The notes below the pieces were generated by a model. It worked only from the letters and a program-made list of their open reading frames with translations, had not been told where the DNA came from and did not search any database. Shown in pieces: positions 1 to 10,470 of a DNA stretch of 64,000 nt. The DNA comes from Hetaerina americana (taxonomy: Eukaryota; Arthropoda; Insecta; Odonata; Calopterygidae). The stretch lies in the NCBI GenBank assembly GCA_022747635.1, contig JAKTNV010000003.1:94037290-94101289 (forward strand), written 5' to 3'. Every line of letters begins with the position of its first letter. Within the stretch, counting starts at the first letter, position 1. A program made the position numbers and the translations under genes.

Positions 1-2829
1 CATAAAATCAGTAAATAAAATTCATAGAACTCCATAAAATTATTCTTATCTTATAAATGGTACCCCTGAAGGTAAGAATACTCCTAAGGACACGTCTTAA
101 CACATATAATACTAGGATGCTTTATTTATTTATCCACCGTTTTTATGCCACGTAAATAGATAACTCCCTGTATTAACTTATGCTATTTAATCTCTGCACG
201 TTTTTTAGTCCACTGTAAATTAAAATACGACTCACTCTGACGGCAACAGTAAATATCTTGTGAAATAGTCCTCATCACCGAAATAGTCTACATCTCTACT
301 ATTTTTTTCATCATTTTTTATGACGCAATAAAATTAACAATTTCCTTTTTCAGTCTCTCTTCACCCAAATTCAATAGATTATGGTATTCTCACCTACTAT
401 CAATTTAATTTTTCATCTCCTTAGGTACTCTCATTAACTATTATCCACGATATTTTTTTTCTGCGCAGCAAAGCACAATATTCCTAAAACAGGTTAAATC
501 TTATGTACCCATCCGCTTGGTAGGCATTTATTTTAAAATGGGCCATTATGCCGTTACTGAATGATTAAAGGGGATCTGTTTGGATACATTCCCTACTCTG
601 AAACCCATAAACTAAGGCTCTTTATATAGAATAGAGACAAAACGAGCTATTGCCGCAATAAGCTACAACGTCAGTGCTACAAATTTCGAATAAGATAAAT
701 ACCTAGTAATTATTCAGGAATATCTGCTAGATTAGCAATGATAATTAAATAATTTAAATAAATTATTTAACAAATGCTAAAAAAAGATAATTGCGGTGAT
801 AGGGGGTTTATGGTTGACCATCAACGAGTTCCCTTCCAAGTTTAGCTTGAATATAGTTGGCCTTAATAAAAGATACTGTAAATCCTTAGAATGATTTTCC
901 TTGATGTATGACCATAATTTCAGCGCTGGTCCTCATCATCTCCTTTGAATGACTCCGAGAAAGATCATGGGCATGAATCAATAAAAATAATATCCGTAGA
1001 TTTCCAATCTCCCTTATTAAGTCCATAATGGAATTTCATACAATAAATAATATAGTTGCTCTTTTTATTGAGTATTGTTCATGACAAACCTAGATGATCA
1101 AGATGCTAAAAAAGGTAGATGTCATTGAATTTAGTTGATTTTTAATTATGAATAATTAATTTGAATTACGTTAACTTAAATGTATTAATATTACAACTGT
1201 ATATAGCCTGTGAACATTTTCATAAGTTTAAAAGCTTATGATCAAGTTGTAAAATTGGAAAACAATAAATATTTGTAAATTTAACAGAATCATGAAAACT
1301 CAAAAAGGGTCAGAAATGTTTTGGCATCGAATCTATACGCACATAGAAACACCAGAAGGAGAACTCAAGGAATTGGATTCAATTCACGGGTTCCATCTGT
1401 ATGCTTTATCATCTTTCGTTGTAGATGTCTCAAAGAGGTCATTTAGTGACTACATTCCATTCTTCTCCATCCTCGTGCATAGAGTTTAATTTGGCACATG
1501 TAGGACAAGTTAACATACGCACCTAAGTAAAATATATCACTGTGGTGTCGGATTTGATGTTATTTCTTAGTAATCCAGCCCCAACAATAAAGTTTAGCAA
1601 AACGATTAGAAACCTTCATCACTTCTAAATTCAACTCATGGCTTTAAACTCATCAAATATTGTAACTTCAAAGCTACTAGTATAGTCAGCACATTAGTGA
1701 CTTTTTAATTCGTGATAATTCATGAAATACCTAGTCATCTGTAAATAAGTTTACTTGAACGCAAAAAATCATTATGGTAGCCATTTTCCATCATACCACA
1801 ACATTAGATTACCATATCATATAGCAAATTTTTGTGACAGTGTTCAATTTTTCATTAATAGGTAGAAATATCTAGCTTTTTTAGTATTAAAAAAATTCAA
1901 TCGAAATCATAACGTGACATGAAATTATAGTTACGAAATCCCAGTATTATTTTATTTTTTATTTAAAATTTCATTTGAAATAACTTCACTAATTGGAAAG
2001 GCTAATTTGAATATACTGAGTACAATGATAACATATTATCTATTTAATTATTTATTATCTTAATATATTATTATATAATCTATTATAATCAAGTACATAC
2101 ATGTTTTATGATCTTGCGGCAATAGAAATTCCATAAAAATCGCGCACCGCGCCTTTTCAAAGTTCTAACGGCAGTAAATATTTAAATAGTCTGATAATTT
2201 TATGAGCAGCTCAAAAAATAGGAATATCATCAAGGATGACCAGGCCAAATAGTCAGAACCCTTATACGTATTTTGAGCTCTCATGAATTTTTGCCTTGTA
2301 AGTCCCTTGAATTCATCTCGAACGCAAACCTCAAAGCATATGTAATGTGCGGGTAGGCTATCTTCAAGGATGACCACCTCTGCATAGTGAATTACAAATA
2401 CATAGATTCCACTTCACTGAGAGCCTGACTCTCCCAATTCAACCACCAAAGTCTCCTAAAATCATAATTACAATTTTAATAAAGAATTTAATAAAAATAA
2501 AAATCTGGTATTTTTGTTATTTTCTGCTTACGAAGATAATGTTCGTAATGCAATGATATCTTTTTTGCAAAATTAAAATATCCAGCCACTTTAACATAGA
2601 ACATTAATTACTATTTTCAAGCAAATTACTGTTTTAGAATACATTGGATATTTTATCGTTTAAAGATTGATTGAATCAACGAAAAAATAGTCGTTTAACT
2701 TGTCTTTCACTACCAACGTATTCCTTGATGTATGAAATAGACGTGAAATAGGATTTGACCCTGACGATGATTAGATATGATTTATTATCATCAGTATTTC
2801 AATCATAAGAATGATTTGTCTCTTGTAGA
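1..2829. other. AT-rich DNA, no gene recognised
   Basis: Only short chance reading frames of up to about 70 codons are present, none resembling a known family and none with convincing splice sites. No tandem array, long inverted repeat or RNA gene was seen. Intron or intergenic DNA of unknown function. Confidence 0.6.
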
Positions 2830-2849
2830 TTTATTATCTCACCATTCTT

Positions 2850-3400
2850 CTCCATCCATTGTGGACTCCCTCACCATGGTGAAATGTTTTCTGTTTTTCT
2901 TAATGTCTTTCTTAATTTTCTATATGTAATTATTCCCTATTGGTAAATGTTTGTTTCTTGCTAATCCATTGTACCTCGAGGTGGGTCTAATCCATCTAAT
3001 TGTAACTTTTAGAAGTTTCACTATAACCCTGTTCCTCTTTACTTTTATATTGACCTCCTTGTTCCTCCCTTTTACTGTCCATTTAATATTCGGCTATCTG
3101 CTCGGGTTCCATGTTTTCAAGTGCTTCTATTCTTCGCTGATTTAGTTTTCCATTGTCCCATGTCCTTGATCCGTAAAGACACTTACTCAATGCGTATGTT
3201 TTGGAGAACTTCTTTCTTGATTAAAAGTTTAGGTTCACTGAATAGAGCACTTGTCTATTCTTCATGTATACTTTCTTAACTTGAGCTATTTTCCGTTATT
3301 TGAGCTAATCATGGTAGAACTTCCATTCCAAATATTACTGCTTTCCAGGTAGATGAAGGATTCTTGCTTGCCTTGCTTAGTTTCCCTCCTCACATTGTAA
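2850..3400 (-). pseudogene. LINE copy A: RT C-terminal region
   Basis: Minus-strand reading continues the same retrotransposon after the mariner insertion. FSKTYALSKCLYGSRTW is followed by RRIEALENME, corresponding to the usual WSVALYGSETWTL...RRLEAFEMW. Further left, RWIRPTSRYNGL corresponds to RWIGHILRHDGLL. Several stops and frameshifts are present. The 3' end is not clearly defined and fades out near 2830. Confidence 0.72.
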
Positions 3401-3473
3401 TACAGGGTTCGTCCGGAAAATAAGTGTACTGAGCTCGGGAAAAAAAAATTATTACACTTTTACATATCTTAAG

Positions 3474-3563
3474 CTAATATTCCTCAAAATAGGACCCTTG
3501 TGAGTCGATACACTTGTTCCAGCGGCGTTCCCATTCCTGGAACGCTCCCGCGAAGGCATCATC
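3474..3563 (-). pseudogene. Mariner transposase C-terminal tail, copy 1
   Basis: In a different frame from the HTH ORF, the minus strand encodes DDAFAGAFQEWERRWNKCID, then SQGSYFEEY and a stop. This is the classic mariner tail (FxxWxxRWxKCIxxxGxYFEGD). It shows that both ends of the gene survive while the middle was lost, and that the join shifted the frame. Confidence 0.85.
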
Positions 3564-3756
3564 GGGAACCTCTCGAAGCCTCGTCGTCGACCTCTTCTCT
3601 GCCCTCCACGAACATCTTGTGCCACCGAAAGATCATGTTTCTGGACATGGCTGACTCCCCGTAAGCCTGGTTAATCATACCGACAGTTTCAGTAGACGAT
3701 TTCCCAAGCTTTACCGCAAATTTGATGGAATAACGCTGCTCCAAAAACTTCGGCAT
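3559..3756 (-). CDS. Mariner transposase N-terminal HTH fragment (65 aa), copy 1
   Basis: The frame starts at ATG (MPKFLEQRYSIKFAVKLGK) and runs 65 codons to a TGA. It matches the first helix-turn-helix (HTH_48-like) of mariner/SETMAR-type transposases, which recognises the element's own inverted repeats. The usual pattern is x-FLEQRYAIKFCVKLGK...SRxxxFRWHKxFxEGREEVEDDxRxGRP. The second HTH, linker and catalytic domain are absent, because a deletion junction immediately follows GREEVDDEASRG. A longer frame with 18 more upstream codons exists but lacks an ATG. The protein is identical to that of the second copy at 29498-29695. Whether it is translated is unknown; a TIR-binding peptide without catalysis could act as a repressor, but that is inference. 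Confidence 0.6.
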   Translation of the reverse strand: MPKFLEQRYSIKFAVKLGKSSTETVGMINQAYGESAMSRNMIFRWHKMFVEGREEVDDEASRGSR

Positions 3757-3999
3757 CGCGTTCCGTGACGTGGGTCGAGCGTGGAGGTTCGCGTTAACAG
3801 AGCTCCTCACTACACCACAGCTCAGAGCCGACTGCCTTTTTCAGCGTCGCTTGCCAACATACCCCCCTCCAATCGCAGTCCGTCAGAGCGGTGCTGGGCA
3901 CGCCTGGAGCAGCGCGCCCAGCCCAGGAGTCAGTACACTTATTTTCCGGACGAACCCTGTATCTACCTGACGCTTCTTCAACGCTCAAGGGTTTTAGTT

Positions 4000-5050
4000 T
4001 GCTCCTTGTTAATACCTATATTGCATTCTCAAGTACTTGGTTCACAGCCTTCAGAGTTGCTTGCAGGTCCTTTTATTTTTCTGCTATTACTGCGATGTTA
4101 TCTGTTAACTGTAGTAGGTTCATTTCTTTGCCATTCATCTTGGCTTCTTTCATGCCTTATTATGATCCCTTTTTATTATAATCTTCAAGATAAAGTGTCG
4201 GCGAGAGGTTTCATCCTTGTCTAACTCATTTGTTTACCTTGGCTTCTATTTTCCTTCCGTTTTTCATTTGGTGGTCACTTTATTTTCGTAGAGTTGATCG
4301 ATAATTCTTATGCCATTGTAGTCTATTCCAAGCACTAATAGTATATTTTATATCATGTTCTATTTGACGCTGTCGGAGACTGTTTTCAAGTTTACAAATG
4401 ACAAGTATAATTTGGTCTGTTTACAAATAAATGTTTTCGGCTAGTCACTCAACCTCAGTAATGACGACATTAAAAATACTCTCTTGCTCCTAGGTTTTTC
4501 TGAATCAATTGGTTTCCAATGCATATTTTTCTATCTTTCCCTCTATTTTTAAACTAATTATGTGGATAAGTATTTTTGATGCATGAGGCATCAGGCTCAA
4601 TATTGTCTGTTCCTCACATTTACGTATATAGTATGTTCATGGTTTCCTCGGTCTTGCAATCATGACACTCTTCTTGAAGTCCTCTGTAAGTTTTCCACTG
4701 CCGTAGCTTTCTCTGCTTATTACAAAGAGGATATCCATCGCTTTGACCCCAAAAGTTTAGAATATTTCTCCAATTTTTTGTACAACTCTTAATGTCTTGG
4801 TCTTCCTCAGGTCTTTCTCAACTCTTTTGAATCCGCTTCTCTATATCTCCGGGCCCAGTACGTCTTCTTTCATCACTTTATTTTCCTTAATTATTCCTTT
4901 TTTTAAATGATGTTAGCCACTGGTAAAGTTTTATAATGCGTTCTTCCCATCTTTTTTAAATGTTTTCATCTTCTCTTAGTATTTTTCGATTAGTATTTTG
5001 GACGTTGTGAGATTTTGTTCTTCTTTCTCCTGATGGTATCTTCACCAGTT
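4000..5050 (-). pseudogene. LINE copy A: reverse-transcriptase body
   Basis: Conceptual translation of the minus strand, allowing frame changes, matches the palm and fingers of an APE-type LINE reverse transcriptase. The order is a SLMPHASK-type block, KLYLSFVNLKTVSDSVK, GIDYNGIRIIDQLY (normally GIDWRDRRLIRNLY) and LLQLTDNIAVIAEK-KDLQATLKAVNQVLE. The catalytic aspartate pair is changed to TDN. Stops occur every 10-40 codons. The block ends at 3961, where a mariner element has inserted at a TA dinucleotide. Confidence 0.78.
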
Positions 5051-5110
5051 GGTAAGCAGTTCTGCTGATTCTCTTCTTTATTTCGTCATTGATTTACCCG
5101 TTTCGTCATT

Positions 5111-5537
5111 TCGAACCCAGATCCCTCAATATCCGGTCGAGTGCTTTAGCCACTTAAGCTACCGAGGCGTCCTCTTAAACTCTGAAATTTTGGGGCTTTT
5201 AAAGGAACTAGATGTTGTGACGAAATACCGTACATACGATGTCAAATGCATTCGTAGTCGTGCGCGAGGCGCCAATGTCCACGAGGTTAAAGCCAACTTT
5301 AAACAGTTTCTTTGGAATTTGTCAAAGTATTAACACCATAAGTGTTTAAAGTTGGCTTTAACCTCGTGGACAGTGGCGCCTCGCGCACGACTACGAATGC
5401 ATTTGACATCGTATGTACGGTATTTCGTCACAACATCAAGTTCCTTTAAAAGCCCCAAAATTTCAGAGTTTAAGAGGACGCCTCGGTAGCTAAAGTGGCT
5501 AAAGCACTCGACCGGATATTGAGGGATCTGGGTTCGA
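5111..5537. repeat. Foldback: two 194-bp inverted arms, 39-bp loop
   Basis: Arm 5111-5304 is the reverse complement of 5344-5537 with only three mismatches found by eye, separated by 5305-5343. The arms start and stop at matching bases. The outer end of each arm is part of a tRNA-like sequence. On the left it stops inside the T-loop; on the right the sequence carries on to complete the cloverleaf (5480-5552). Transcribed from either side, the region would form a long hairpin RNA. It lies inside LINE copy A. It may be a head-to-head SINE insertion or a templated inverted duplication of a tRNA-linked sequence. Confidence 0.93.
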
Positions 5538-5552
5538 GTCCCAGTCAAGGCG
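5480..5552 (+). tRNA. tRNA-like cloverleaf (probable SINE head or tRNA pseudogene)
   Basis: The 73 bases fold as a tRNA. The acceptor GCCTCGG/TCAAGGC pairs at six of seven positions with one G-U, and the D stem GCTA/AAGC at three of four. The anticodon stem CTCGA/TTGAG is fully paired with one G-U, and the T stem CTGGG/CCCAG is perfect. The A box TAGCTAAAGTGG and B box GGTTCGAGTCC match the RNA polymerase III consensus exactly, and a T5 run follows at 5558-5562. Against a working tRNA: loop position 33 is C rather than the near-universal U, and the would-be anticodon GGA (serine) sits in a molecule with a 4-base variable loop, whereas serine tRNAs have a long one. A tRNA-derived SINE head is the likeliest reading, though it could still be transcribed. 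Confidence 0.6.
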
Positions 5553-5557
5553 AATGA

Positions 5558-5562
5558 TTTTT
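5558..5562 (+). terminator. Pol III T-run after tRNA-like sequence
   Basis: TTTTT begins six bases after the last base of the tRNA-like sequence. Four or more T residues normally stop RNA polymerase III, so the cloverleaf with its internal A and B boxes forms a self-contained candidate transcription unit. Confidence 0.45.
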
Positions 5563-5689
5563 ACACTCTGAAATTGTTGCATTGAAATGCACATTAGCGG
5601 ATGACTCCGTTAAAAGTTACTGTTGCGGCATCTCCCGCAGTTTCTTTGGACGATTCTCACTCTTGAAATCTTACGGTTACATTCTGAAG

Positions 5690-5860
5690 ATCTCACCCTG
5701 TATCCGTTCAATCTTAAAGTCTTAGACCCCGGTTCACTTAATTTCACTCATCCCCAAGATGTCTATCCCTAATCCTTCCGTCTTCATTATAACATTTTTC
5801 AACATCCCATACACCCCTAATGATCTAATATTCCATATCTCTATCCAGCATTTGTCCACC
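5690..5860 (-). pseudogene. LINE copy A: AP-endonuclease N-terminal fragment
   Basis: Reading leftward on the minus strand gives IEIWNIRSL, then KNVIMKTEGLGIDILGMSEIK, a stop, and TGV-DFKIERIQG. In intact LINEs this stretch reads approximately TWNVRSL...LGIDILGISEIRWTG. The Asn of the WNVRS block and the Glu of SE(I/V)R are metal-binding or active-site residues of the exonuclease-endonuclease-phosphatase fold, and both are still visible. The fragment breaks off after about 70 codons, and the foldback at 5111-5537 lies where the rest of the endonuclease would be expected. Non-functional. Confidence 0.75.
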
Positions 5861-5925
5861 TTCACTCTTGTTCCCCTGTTAGTTCTACCCTCCCAGAAAT
5901 CCGATGGGGGACTTACGGACAAATC

Positions 5926-7038
5926 GGTTATTGTACCTCCGTATTATTTTACCGTGAGTAATGCAATCACATCATATTTGAAGGTTAGGTTGCCTTCCAC
6001 AGAGAAATACTGCGACCGAACACGTAAATTTCTCTTCCTCCACCCACGGCTATGGCAGTTCGTACTACCGGGAAGTTTTAGACGCAGAATTTGCTTTTCC
6101 ATCTTCCTCTCCGATAAAATTAGAAATGCAATTCATACAAAAATGAAACTTATTGGCACCTCTGGTAACGGAACCGGTAACCTTCGGCTTTGTAGTCTTG
6201 ACTTGCAATCATTTGGTAAATTTTTCCCCCTAAATATGATTAAGGAAACTTGATTCTGAGGATAAAATCTATGCTCTTAAAGAAAATGCTCTCTCACGTG
6301 CTTATCATTAAAAGGTACTTTATTAAAATACATGTATTTTCATGCTAGAAAAAATATTAATTTTAAAATTCAAGAAAATTTAAAGTTCATTTAAGAAACG
6401 CAAAAAAAATCATTTATCTAGCGTGATCGAAGTCTAAAATATAAAATATAGTATTCTCCGTTCTAGTACTAGAGGGCGTTGGCCTTGAATGGATGCGGTC
6501 TCCAAAAAGTTAATCCTAGAAACCTAAGGAGCGCCTCTTCCTCATGGGAAGGGTTTCCGAGACGTTGATCAATGGCCCTGCAGCAATTAACGTTCCTTCA
6601 TCCTTAGTTCCTGCACATAGCCGGTTTATATATAACGCTACCCCTTGAATTGCGGTCGCGTGAGAACCGTAAGATATTCATGTTCAATAAACAGCTCAAT
6701 GTAATACGGTGTAAGTCTAGTTCTTTATTTACTATCATCCCAAAGTTCACTACTTATAATGAATTGATAGTTTATTTGATGGCAATTATATGAAAAAATA
6801 GACCCCACAGGTTATTGTAGATTCAACATCATCATGGTTTATCCACCACTGGACTTAAACTGTATCAAAATACCCTATAAAGAAAACTTTGAGAATGTCT
6901 TGGTTAAAGAGTGGGGCGCTTAGTGACAAACCTGAAATTCGCGGGATTGAATTCCACAAAGGGTGGAGAGGAATTTGGGGTCGGACGAGTTAGCTGGGTG
7001 AGGTGTAATTAATGATGGTGTGAATTGACCTCAGACGT
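5926..7038. other. Unannotated stretch between LINE copy A and repeat pair
   Basis: A 164-codon open frame on the plus strand (5759-6253) overlaps the minus-strand LINE fragment and resembles no known family, so I do not call it a gene. A TATA-like TTTATATATAA lies near 6628 without a downstream ORF. Otherwise ordinary AT-rich DNA. Confidence 0.5.
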
Positions 7039-7153
7039 CGGAACACTTTGGGAAACTCAACGCTCCATTATTGGGAACGGCGGAGAGATACTCCATATTG
7101 TTCCCACTGCAGATCCTTCGAGATGCAGAGAGGACAAAGGTTCCTTTATGACA
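7039..7153 (+). repeat. Direct repeat, copy 1 (about 115 bp)
   Basis: Aligns almost without gaps to 7698-7812. Shared blocks include ACTCAACGCTCCATTAT, GGGAACGGC, CCATATTGTTC and CACTGCA. By eye about three quarters to four fifths of positions match. The flanks do not match. Family unknown. Confidence 0.8.
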
Positions 7154-7697
7154 CATTAGCGTCAACTCATGGGATATTTTCCCTTACCTACCTATAAGAT
7201 CTACTGTCACTCTAATAGAAAGGAAAGAAATATTTCAGGATACAATTAAAATTACTAAGTCCAGCATGTACGTTTCTGGATACCATTTAGAAATACAAAA
7301 AATACATGCATCGGAAAAACATATCACGTAAAATATACAGCGTTGCGATAAAAATGTACTCAAGGGAGCAAAAAATATATTAAAACTCGGGAAAATAATT
7401 TTTCATCCTATATGAATGTTTTTTAATTAAGCACATAATAAATTCTCACTAAATGCTTGTGGTTTGAATATTGGAACCGATTCTGATGACTTAAATGGAG
7501 GAATAAATTTATTTAAAATAAATGCTTGGTTCGGGCTTACGCAGTTTAAGTTTTTGAGTGTTCTCAATTCTTGGAAACTTTAGTGGTTCCAGTTCTTGGC
7601 CGCATTTTTTTGAGCATATACGTTTTTACATGATATCAGTATTTTAAAAGTATTGCAGGAATCCCAAGCTTCCCAAAAACACGTTTTCCTGCAATAT

Positions 7698-7812
7698 CGG
7701 ACCACTTTGTGACACTCAACGCTCCATTATAGGGAACGGCAGAGGGATGCACCATATTGTTCTCACTGCAAAGCCTTTGCGACGTAAAGCGAACAATAGT
7801 TCCTTGTTCCCT
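7698..7812 (+). repeat. Direct repeat, copy 2 (about 115 bp)
   Basis: Partner of 7039-7153, in the same orientation about 660 bp downstream. A small hairpin (ATTGCAGGAA/TTCCTGCAAT, 7652-7661 with 7686-7695) lies immediately to its left. The repeat could be two copies of a short mobile element or an old local duplication. Confidence 0.8.
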
Positions 7813-8424
<612 letters not shown>

Positions 8425-8899
8425 TATCATGATGATGTGGTTATTCATCTCACTGTTTTAAAAATAGGTATTGTCGATTACTGTTTTTACTAATTTTACT
8501 CACCTAATCTTACATTTTTTACATAAGAAATGCATACATATGTACATTGGGTTGTTACGCATGAATGAGACCATGGCTTAGAAATATATCTGAGAGTTAG
8601 ACATTCCAGCATGAAAATAATTTGAAAAAAGGAAAATTGACGGGAAGAAGAATATATTACGCATTTGTGGAATTTACCAAACATGAAGATATGAAAAGGT
8701 TGAAGATTGAGGGGAGAGATCATATGAATATAGGGTCACCGAAAGTCAGTCCTGAGATATAAATACAGCAGTGAATAACCAAAGGTGGATGGAAAATACA
8801 GGCCAAGAAACGAGATAAATATCCCAACGGCAGAAGTGAAGTGACGGAGAGGACTAAAAAAAATCCGTCATCTCTCAGCAGGAAAACCAAATCCTTGGA
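8425..8899. other. Transition from AT-rich to GC-rich DNA
   Basis: No gene recognised. Base composition changes toward GC from about 8860 onward. Confidence 0.5.
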
Positions 8900-10470
8900 T
8901 CAAGAGCGTGGTAGACTGTCACTCGGGCCTTTCCATCGTCCGCCCCTTGGCCTCAAGGGAAGATCGTGGCTTCCAAGACCATACCGTTGCCGCCTTTAAA
9001 TCCCAAGGTCGCCATGTACCCACCACGGGATATCCTTTAAGGGGGAGGGGTAAGATCCTCCGAACGACCTCGCACACCAAGAAACTCCCGAAGGCACGCA
9101 AAGACCCTCCCTATCCGCCCATTTTTTCCCTGCACCACCCATCCCCTCATTCCCCGGAGGAAAAAGCCTCCCGACCGACGACGGCGAACCCCCATCGCTT
9201 CCGCCGGAGCTTCTCCTTCCCCGTCCACTCCGCCGATGATGGCGACACCCGTCGGCCATTTTGACCTCGGACGCCCATCACTCCTCCCGCACGACCCCCG
9301 CGCTCCCGGCACGTAAAACAAGGGGCAGGGGACGGGTGGGAGGGCGGAGGGAGTGAAAAAAGACAAAACGGTATGGCACAACAACGGGGACTTCTAGAAA
9401 ATCGTATTATTACCGAGTGTTTTTCGGGGTTGTCCCGGTTGCGGGAGAGGCAACCACGGTAACCATAGCTACGAAAATATCACCACCACCCGGGCGCCTT
9501 TCCGGTGGGGCGGCGATGACCGCTAATGACCTCGGAAAAGACAAACTGGGAATGAGAGAGGAGGAGGGCCAGGGAACTGGGGAAGGCCTCGCCCTCAAGC
9601 CTCCCACCGAACCAACCAGCGGTGGTGAACCGTGAAACGCGAGCGCACTATACGGGACTCGCTCGGGAGGGAACCAGATCAATGCTCCCGAGAGTGCATG
9701 AAAGGAAGAGGAAATGGTGAGGCAGAGGGTTTTGCGTGCATGTATGTGTGTGGTGTGTGTGTGTGAGTGTGTGTGTGTGTGGAAGTGGTGTGTGGCTGTG
9801 TGTGTGTACGGGGGGAAGGGGTTGGGACGGGACAGGATGGAGGGAAGGGTTCAAATAGAAGGGCCGACGGGAGAGAGAGAGAGAGAGGGAGTGAAGAGGG
9901 GGATGATGAAGCGGAGAAATTGCGGGGGAGTGCGCGAAAAATATTCGTGTGTGTGTGTGGGGACGGGGGTTTTTGAAGGGGTGGCGGCGTGGTGTGGCGC
10001 TCGAGGGCCTCTGAGCGCGTGGGCGGGCGACCATGGTGGGGGAGGATTAAGCTCTCGGGCGGACGAGGCGCGTGGGGAGGAGACTACGAGGTACGAACGG
10101 GTCTCTTTTGAGCCGGGAAGTGGGTTGGGAATGGGTTTGGAGGGGTGACGAAGGGGTGGTTTGGTTGGGAATGGGAGCCGGAAGGGGGGGTGCGAATATG
10201 ATGCCGGTAGGGGGGTGTGGGTGGAGAGCGGGAGGGGATGTGTGTGTGTGTTTGTATGAGGTCGGCTGGTTGGGCGGGGGGGTGGGAAGGGATATCACAG
10301 AGAGAGAGAGAGAAGGCAGGGGAAATATATAGAGAGAGAGGGACCATTTTAATCGTAGGTTGAGGAAACGGCAAGGACTAATTGGCCAGCGCAGCCAATC
10401 GTAGATTGGGAACCCACCCTCCCCCTCCCCCTTGGGGTCCACATCCCAAACCGTCCGCTCCCAAAATTAG
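8900..10470. other. GC-rich island with strong strand asymmetry
   Basis: Composition departs sharply from the surroundings. 8900-9400 is GC-rich with CpGs. 9700-10340 is G- and T-rich on the plus strand, with (TG)n, (GA)n and GGG runs. All six frames show long low-complexity frames because stops are rare at this composition, and none resembles a known protein. It could be a promoter-associated CpG island or a degenerating simple-repeat zone. No core promoter could be assigned. Confidence 0.55.
9810..9831 (+). other. G-quadruplex-type motif
   Basis: Four G runs (6, 4, 3 and 3) are separated by two-base loops (AA, TT, AC), fitting the standard G3+N1-7 pattern. It lies in the middle of the G-rich strand of the island. 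Confidence 0.6.

Larger units (their letters stand above)
3403..3959 (-). mobile_element. Internally deleted mariner, family 1, copy 1 (557 bp)
   Basis: The element is flanked by TA on both sides (3401-3402 and 3960-3961) and ends in 30-bp perfect inverted repeats beginning CAGGGTTCGTCCGGAAAATA. Inside, on the minus strand, are a transposase N-terminal DNA-binding ORF and, after a deletion junction, the last 29 codons of the same transposase in another frame. The DD34D catalytic domain is missing, so this is a non-autonomous derivative. It interrupts LINE copy A. The copy at 29295-29850 is almost identical and lies in the opposite orientation. TA target, TIR length and tail sequence all fit mariner. 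TIRs of this type should be bound by the family's own transposase supplied from elsewhere. Confidence 0.93.
2830..5925 (-). pseudogene. Decayed non-LTR retrotransposon (LINE copy A)
   Basis: The minus strand carries pieces of one APE-endonuclease/reverse-transcriptase polyprotein in the expected order. These are the endonuclease start (about 5860-5690), the RT body (about 5050-4000) and the RT C-terminal region (about 3400-2850). The pieces are joined only through many stops and frameshifts. Recognisable blocks include SLMPHASK-like (position about 4590), FVNLKTVSDSVK (the usual FVDLEKAFDRV), LTDNIAVIAE at 4079-4108 where a working RT has an ADD/YADD box, and LYGSRTW at 3159-3179 (usually LYGSETW). 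Insect relatives are often annotated as endonuclease-reverse transcriptase or craniofacial development protein 2-like. The exact clade (RTE, CR1 or other) is not decided here. A mariner remnant (3403-3959) and a foldback (5111-5537) are inserted in it. It cannot encode a working enzyme. Confidence 0.82.

Noticed and set aside
3770..4224. Plus-strand frames of 66-147 codons
   Set aside because: They are antisense to the mariner element and LINE copy A.
6620..6670. TATA-like TTTATATATAA followed by GC-richer DNA
   Set aside because: No ORF or exon follows, and such words are common in AT-rich sequence.
9410..10442. Many overlapping 70-144 codon frames
   Set aside because: The DNA is GC-rich and low in complexity, so stops are rare in all frames. 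No domain, no splice structure and no consistent frame.
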